Positions 56,766 through 64,000 of a stretch of 64,000 nucleotides of DNA are shown piece by piece (within the stretch, counting starts at the first letter, position 1; the number at the start of each line of letters is the position of its first letter). Location: NCBI GenBank assembly GCA_022578605.1, contig MU394080.1:310001-374000 (forward strand), given 5' to 3'. The DNA is from Camillea tinctor. Taxonomy: Eukaryota; Ascomycota; Sordariomycetes; Xylariales; Xylariaceae. The notes below the pieces were generated by a model, which was given only the letters and a program-made list of their open reading frames with translations, had not been told where the DNA came from and searched no databases. The translations under genes were made by a program, and so were the position numbers.

Positions 56766-59580
56766 GTACGGAGTATATCATTCTCAATCAAGGTTTGTTG
56801 CCGCCAACAAGATAGGTTGACAGGGCTAGCGACCAGCTTCAAGATAGATAGATATTATAATTCTTTATTATGACGCCCACGCAATCGGCAAGCGTTCGTA
56901 TAGGAGACTTGTGAACATGACAGAAACTTATTCAGTCATAAACCTGCAAGCCTTATCATCATAGTGTACATGCACGCATCCATTTCATACGAGACAGCGA
57001 AAAGGGAGCAACTTTTAGTATTATATATATGTGTGTATGTAAGTATGTATGCACTACAAGAGTCAGAGTGAGTGGAAATGAACCAATAGCCCATCATGCA
57101 GGCCGAAGCGAGAGTAAGAGATAGAGAGAGGGGAGAGGAGAGAAACAGAGAAAACCCCTCCTAAAAAGTTCATGAACGACCTATGTAGATAGCTATTATC
57201 TTGGCATGTATGAAAGAAAACAGAGTAATGTACTGAGTACTTAGGGAGCTTAGCCATGCGATGCGAGTCTAGAATCTCGTGGGTGACATGCGTTGGCTGC
57301 ATGGGAATTTTCTCGTATTCTGCAACTTTTGCTTGACAAGATGTAAAAATCGGATTTTTAGTGTGAGTGTCAGTGTGAGTGAGACAGAGACAACGTGCAC
57401 AAAGAACGGGATGCGTGCATGTGTGTGCAGGCGCCTAAAAAAGCTACTATCGACCATAGAATACAACCCACACCCACGACTTTTTTTTTTCCCTTCTCGT
57501 CGATCCGGCTCGAGCCAGAACTAGGATATGGGTAGGGGTCAGGGGTAGGGTCAGGGACAGGGGAGAAAAATATCGACGGCCGGGACCGGTGGTGGAGCAC
57601 GAAATACTTCAGCTCCCAGCTGTGCGGTGCGCGCGCTTGAGGTACACTACCACCTATATGGGACGTAGCCTGTATTTTTTTTTTTTTTTTTAAGCGGCAG
57701 TCTATTGAAAAACGAAAGGATGACCGTGCATTATCTTTGAATTATTTTCGTTGGCGTCTTTTTTTTCTTCTCTCTTTCTCGTCATGCTCGTTCCGACGTT
57801 GTTATTGATGAATCTCACTTAAGCCAGTCAACTGTTGGCGATAGTTAAATACATTCACGAACGGGGAAGAAAAAACGACTTACCAGTTAGACATGGTGAG
57901 AGGAAGAGAGATGCAAACAATCTTATGAAGTGATAAACATGTTGGTGACCAGTTTTATCATTTTGACGTGACCAATATGGTGGTGAGTTTGTTTAGCTGA
58001 GATATAGGTTAAGTATCTAGGTAGTGTTTCCAATGCCCCTGACTACTCTTTATCTACCGACGCCATGTTCGATACTGATGAGACTTTAGCTCGATCATCT
58101 TGAAGAAAGAATTTGGGGAGGGGGGCAAGATCCCTTGTCAGATTTGTTATCTATAAGCTGACCTGACATCCCGATATCCAATGCTAAAAATGTTATACGC
58201 TTATAGCTATAAGTCCATGATTATTACCTATCATTTCAAAATCTTCAAAGCGCCCATATCATGGCTTTTTTTTCACTTTTCTTTTTCTTTTTCTTTTTTA
58301 TCGTTTCTTTGCCTTCCCGGAGAAGCAATCTTGTCTTGAAATAGCTAAAGATAAGTCGCTACCAAGGTATTTACGCAGTATGTAGTCCAATCAGGGCGGA
58401 TATAGCTTGGCTTATACTGCCCCAGTAACACCAAAGGCAAAATCATCACAAGCTTGGCTTACAAGCTAATTTCCTAAAAGAGTCGGCGTGCCTGAGCGTT
58501 GCCGTTTCTTGGGCTTGGATTTGGGTCGTTTCGGCTTTTTGGCTTTTGGTCTTTGGTCCCTTACCCCCTTTCCAACTTGAGACATATGTACATTACATGG
58601 TTCGCGGAATATTCTATTTTCTCCTATGCATATATGTTACATTAGGCACATACCTATCAATAGACATGGCCTTACGCAGTAAATGGAAAAAGGAAAAACA
58701 CAACGACCAGCTGCTACACAATGTGGGAAAGCCTCCGATCTAGAACACGACTGCAAATATTCGAGCTGAGAAAGATTGACGGGAAACTGACGTAGAAAGT
58801 TGCCGATCAATTAATTGACCAATCTACAACATACCTATCTATCTATCCCCTCCATTTCAGGGAGAGAACCCGAAGCCTCGGAAGACATGTGTCGGAATTC
58901 GCCTCAACTAAAGTTATACTTACCGTGAGATATAAAGAAAGAGAACCCGGTGGATGTGTGTCCAGTACTTCCGTAGCTGAACCGTACACCACACGTGCGC
59001 TACCGTCCGTGCTGGGGTTTGCCTAACTATGCAGCTATGCGCAAGTTCCTTAGGTGGCCAGCTAGCTCCGATGAGGCCTCAATAGTTGATGTTACCCACT
59101 TGCATCCTATTGCTCCGATACTAGTGAGTAAGGCTTGCATCGACTGGTGACGAATGTGTTGTGATCTCGAGCATAGCGTTTATTCTGCCCCTTCTCGTTT
59201 TACTTTGGTGATAAGGGTGATCTTTGGTTAGTATTGCACGTCAAGTTGACAAGTTACAATGTAGTATAATGATAATGATGATGACGGTATCTCGTATGAA
59301 TTGAACCTGAAGCTTTGGTACTGTGTGTATTTCAAACATTACATTGGAAAGACCCGTTTTGTAGAGGAGGGCAAGAAAGAAAAAACACGAATATAGTAAA
59401 GTTAAAAAATAAATAAAAAAGTCATTATCGACCCCAAGAAGGTATGTAGCTTTGTGAAGAAACAGCCAGGATATCCTTCAATCTAACCGACTAAATCTAT
59501 ATTATATGTTACCAAACCCGTTACTCCCGTGACTCGTAATCTCAGAAACCCCCTTTCTCTTATTCGTCCAAGGCGCGCGC

Positions 59581-61145
59581 TTAAAGCTCCTCGTCGCCGT
59601 CGCACTGCTGCCACATCATTACCTTGCTAACCTCCATGGCCGGACTGGTCCATGTCGGGTACCAGGTGTCCTGCGCATTCCAGAAATCCTTTTTAGCGTT
59701 CTCGCTGCTATCCAGCCAAGGTTTGCCGCTCTTTGAGTCCTCAAACCACCCGTTCGTGCCGCCAACCGCGACGTTGAGAATGAGGTAGAATTGCTGGTCG
59801 AAAGGGGTACTGTCACGGCCGGTCTGTGACCAGACATCGTTAATGCGAGTGCCATTACTGTTGGCCTCGGGGAAGTTCCCACGCTCCCACAGGGGCTCGT
59901 TGAAGTTGGTGTAAAGAACCTGCAGGAGGCGGGAGTTGACGTAGGTAAATAGGTACTTCTGAGACCATTCCACGCCGAAAGTGTTGAAACCAGCGGAGTA
60001 GGTGGTGTGTAACGCCTCGCGCTTCACGTTAGTCCTCCACCAAGCATCCTTCGTGACGGTTAGCAATTATGGCTTATACAATGCAATTGGAGGACTATCG
60101 GTGACTTACATTAGCTGTATCAGGTCCCCAGTGAAGAGCGGAAGATACAATGTTGTTACCGCCCTGAGCATAGGTGTAGTTGTTTCCTCTGCTTTCTACG
60201 ATATCAATTTCACCACTAGCTGGCCATGCGCCGTACGTATCCTCCACGGGCAACATCCAGATAGCAGGCCAGAGCCAGTCACCTTGAGGTAGCTTCGCCG
60301 TAACTTCAACACGTCCATACTTGATAGTAGCACCCTTTTTAGTGTTGATACGTCCTGATCTTGTAGGCGGCACTATGGTAGAGTTACCAGCTGTTGTGTT
60401 AGTCGCGGCAATACAGTCCGAGGCTGCTGTGGAGGTACAGGTTCCATCTTCGAGCAGATTGATGGTAGTATCCTTGTTGACCAAGGAAGCATCTTGTAGA
60501 GTAGGCTTTATGAAGAGATGGCCGTTCTCAACATATACGTTTTCGTCTGTCCCAGTGGTCTGCTCAAACTCGCCATTGCTGAGACATGTTAGTGCCTTTC
60601 CGAAGCTCGACTGTGGAACCCGTGTCTTACCCAAAGCCTCCAACCTGAACCTCCTTCGTCCATACATCCTCATTGAAAGTCGCAAAGTTGTCTTCAAGCA
60701 CAAGACAGTACTTGTGCTTGACGACACTCGACAATCCGTCCCAGATTAGGAAGGCCGAGATCCCCAATCCCACGATGATCCCCATGACCGGCAGAATGGT
60801 GACCCACTTCTCTTTGGGGTCCTTCTTTTCGAGCCATGGCTTTTCTACTTCTCCTTTCTTCACTCTTCGCGAGTGGAAGTACCTCTGCCCCCTCTCACCG
60901 AACCCCCGTCCAACCGCGCTGGAGCTGGCGCCGCTAGAAGGCGGTCGCGAGATAGAAGGTGAAGCAAAGGGATTGGAGGCGGTAGTAGGGCCGGCTCTGT
61001 GAGATGCTTGTGACTCTACACGTTCATCCTGAAAGGGGTTCCTGTCTGTGTTGGGCGTGCCTGGTCGGAGAGGAGTAGGGTTAGCCGTTGAGTTAAGGGA
61101 AGGGCTACCCGCTAAATGGCGGTTGGTAGACAAGGCTTGCTCCAT
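59581..61145 (-). CDS. Type II membrane-anchored GH16 glucanase-like protein
   Basis: Three exons, 61145-60631, 60578-60110 and 60048-59581, give 483 residues. The N-terminal 110 residues are Ser/Pro/Arg-rich and cytosolic, with no signal peptide. A single membrane span lies at about 114-136 (WVTILPVMGIIVGLGISAF), placing the catalytic domain in the secretory lumen or outside. The GH16 active site is GEIDIVES, with Glu295, Asp297 and Glu300. WPAIWMLP and the C-terminal LNVAVGG...WF are typical of the laminarinase-like / beta-1,3-glucan-recognising GH16 branch, distinct from the CRH branch upstream. Likely role: hydrolysis or remodelling of wall beta-glucan. An ATG at 61196 would add 17 residues in frame. 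The activity is inferred, not shown. Confidence 0.9.
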
Positions 61146-62648
61146 TGTGCCTGAGATGTCGAGACTTTTGGTGTCCAATGGGTGTCCAATAAACAAGATA
61201 TGAGGACAAGTCTTGAAAGACAGGATTGTGGGCTATAAACAAGCCTATATTCAAACTTGTAATTCTCCTGGGCAGAGTATTGATTAAGAATTAAGTTATA
61301 TGAAGTTGGGTATCTGAGATGAGAAAGCGTGTCCAGAAACAAATAAGCTAGAATATAACGACTGATAAAGTATCGGGACGACTGTCTGTAAGGACCAAGG
61401 TTACAGCGACCAGTTGGTAGTATTGCATCAACATGAGCAAACTAACTAGCCTGCGTGCTTAAGGCGAGAGAGCAACGGATTAAAGAGAAAATGGGCAAGT
61501 GGTTACAGGCCCAGATTGGATGGCTTCTTCGGGCTTGTACTCTGTACAATACAACAAGACTTGACAACTCCGGGATACCTTCGCTTCCGTTGCCAGAGCT
61601 GGCACCTTTACTGGACCCAGATACATGACAAGGGTCTCTTTATCAGGGATCGAGACCACTTTCCATGTTCGCAGTCGATCATTAAGATCGTGTCTAGCCC
61701 AAAGGGGTAACCATGATGCCAGGGTCCAATTCAGCCAAGCTTTTCGGGTTCTTAGGTTACCTTCACTAACTGGCGTCTGGCAGCCAGGCTCGTCTAGTGT
61801 CCTCTACCAATACTTCTTAGATATGAGCTGCGAATTATTGGTTGGGTTGGATTGGAATATCGTATGTTACATATATGCATATAGTATAGAGCTCCGGGCG
61901 ACTCTCAGCTAAGGTAGGGGGATACAGGTGATGTAATCAAGTTTGAACATGGCCTATGAAGATGATGGAGGCGATGGTGTTTACATGTCACTGTCACCTA
62001 CGACAACCTCAGGTTCTGATGAAGTCAATTTCAAACTTCTTACATTAAATAACGTGCGTTCACTGTGTGCACTCATTCTAAATGAAAGCAGAGAAAGAAA
62101 ACTAATAGCGGCGTATCACCGGCCTGTCCGAACTAGATACCTAGACTAAGTCCATCCGCCGCACATATGCTAGAGAGTGAAAAATCTCATCCGACCTACA
62201 TGCAGATCTTCACGAGGCCTGTAGATAGGAGTTCCTGACTACAGAGCTAGTTTGATATTCAGAATCGAGAACGTCGTGTTCCCAGTCTAGATTAGGTATC
62301 GTCCTGGCTAGCCGCGTCAGGCACAGATAGATTGCATTTAGGGCGATGACTGAAGTACGCTGTGTCACAGCGCACTAGTACGATGCTTGACATGTACGAT
62401 GTGTAGCTGTATATCTTTTCTCTCTCTTCCTTTTTACCCTGGACTAGGTACAGACCTAGTTCACACACTACCTAATCTCTCGGAATATACTACCAGTAGC
62501 GCCTATGTTGTGGCTGGCCGTGGCCGGGGCCTAGAGTATTGTAGGCCTCGATATCTCGGGAATTTATAGATAAAATAGAGTCCAGCTTTCTGGCCGTGAT
62601 GCTCTGTCTGTTTTCAGCTCCCAGCAACGGGCCAATAAACATGTTACT

Positions 62649-62684
<36 letters not shown>

Positions 62685-64000
62685 TCACTCACGTAGCACG
62701 CTGTCTAGATTGTGGAATATGACAACACACGAACATGCTTACAGGAGGGGGTAAACTGTTGAGCGCTTCTTGTGTAATATTCGTCAGTACACATGACGAT
62801 GTCTTAGATTTTTTTTTTTTCGTCTCGTTTTCTCGTATTATTAAGTCGGCCAAACTTTGTCCAACTTGAATTTGTTAAACGAGAGGGCTCGTGGCATTTC
62901 ATTGGGCTGTCAACGGTGTTCTTTAAAAATTAGTGTCTCGGTACCTGTCTAATCTGTTTCAATATGTTAATGTTTAATAAAAAAAGTATTTTTTGCCCCT
63001 TGATACTGCTAATTGTAGACCTTACACACAATCGATGGATACACGGATTGGATTTGCCTTGGAACGGGCGCAAAGTCAGCACCTTATATTCACCAAGTGC
63101 TGCTGGCTTTCAATGGATTAGCACAAGTGAGGAACAAAAAATAAAAGTGGAACTGACAAGCTGGCGATTGCCAAAAGGGGCAGGTGGGTATTTTCTAAGT
63201 AGTTTACTACGCTAGTTAGTGTGCAAGCGAATCAGGAGTTGGGACCAGGGTCAAGGGTTCGTATCTGTTACTACTACAACAACTATCAATATTCGTAGTA
63301 CGTATAGGCTACATTAGTGGCGGTCCAGATGGCCCGTCTTACATCCTAAAAAGGCTCACATACCTATCTTACTCTTTCTTACTTGCAGTAAGTTGTGTGT
63401 AGGTTATGGGTGTGTGTATGTATGTATGTAGGTTATGCACTTACTGCACTGTTATCCTGCGGGAATCGGCCGTACGTGATTCGTAAAGATAGGGGCCAAA
63501 AAGCAGCCAGAAAGAAATAGAGGAATTATTACCTACCAGCGAGAACACGCACTGTTTTATCCTAACCCGGCCTATTAGATAAGAAGAGAAAGAGGGAGAA
63601 TACGCCCGAATGATCCCGTCTCCTGCAGGCCCAATCCTCAGACTATTTTGTACTATATGAACGCATATACGGTCTGTCTAGTGTTATCAGGCCTAAGCTG
63701 TGTTTCAAGCGCATATTACTAAAAAAAAAAAATTATGACCAGAAGGTATGCGTAGGATATTCACTAGGCGCACCACTATATATATATTAACTACCTAGGT
63801 AGATTGCTAGATCTAAGAGATCCCAGCGTCGAGCTGTCTCTTAGCCTAGCAGTAGGGACTGATTATAATAGTGAGCATTTTAGCGGCCGCTTTTGCACGT
63901 GGTGGTATCTTGAATTTTAATTAAGCCGGATGAGTTTATGAGAGCTAGTTGGGCCTGAATAGGTTCTAGTATACGAGTTCGGTCGGGACTACGCTGCCAG
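61146..64000. other. Gene-free region to the window edge
   Basis: No supported gene. It contains a T31 run (62651-62681), TACCTAGGTA inside the palindrome at 63791-63802, and AT-rich sequence. Any gene entering from the right must start beyond 64000. Confidence 0.5.
62651..62681 (+). repeat. T31 homopolymer
   Basis: An uninterrupted run of 31 T. It could be the tail of an inserted retroposed sequence on the minus strand (poly-A), but no body of such an element is recognisable beside it. Confidence 0.9.

Larger units (their letters stand above)
55017..59580. other. Gene-free intergenic region with a 10-N gap
   Basis: About 4.6 kb with no supported gene. It includes a suspected false duplication around the gap at 55835-55844, a compound C-rich tract (55845-55932), T-rich tracts and the 16-nt palindrome at 56750-56765. 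Confidence 0.55.

Overview
The window is nuclear DNA of a filamentous ascomycete (Pezizomycotina, probably a sordariomycete-like lineage). The evidence is protein-coding genes split by short introns (about 50-180 nt) with GTAAGT/GTGAGT-type donors, CTAAC-type branch sites and YAG acceptors. The gene families are also typical of such fungi: a LaeA-like methyltransferase, a CRH-type GH16 transglycosylase, a DUF4360 secreted protein, a fungal GT2 synthase and methylcitrate-cycle enzymes. I see no tRNA, rRNA or CRISPR. Gene density is low and the long intergenic tracts are rich in microsatellites, homopolymers and a recurrent palindrome (TACCTAGGTA).

Layout. 0-9.3 kb: a secreted S41-family protease (5' end outside the window), a convergent flavin-containing monooxygenase and a LaeA-like SAM methyltransferase. 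9.3-13.9 kb: gene-free, with a 751-nt assembly gap. 13.9-14.9 kb: quinolinate phosphoribosyltransferase (de novo NAD synthesis). 15.8-28 kb: a gene-poor block holding three unrecognised hypothetical genes. 28.2-32.5 kb: an allantoate-permease-type MFS transporter convergent with a glutamine-synthetase-fold ligase. 36-42.5 kb: an SDR oxidoreductase, then mitochondrial 2-methylisocitrate lyase and 2-methylcitrate synthase, divergently transcribed from a shared 1.34-kb interval. These two enzymes are the first and last steps of the methylcitrate cycle, which detoxifies propionyl-CoA. 44.8-61.1 kb: four widely spaced surface/wall genes: DUF4360, CRH-type GH16, a multi-pass GT2 polysaccharide synthase and a type II membrane GH16. 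61.1-64 kb: no gene seen.

I rebuilt exon structures by hand from splice signals and checked that reading frames close; none was tested against transcripts. The clearest unusual observations are the methylcitrate divergent pair, the strong excess of one palindromic 10-mer in intergenic DNA, a run of cell-wall genes, and a probable false duplication at the 10-N gap near 55.8 kb. I found no convincing new mobile or defence system.
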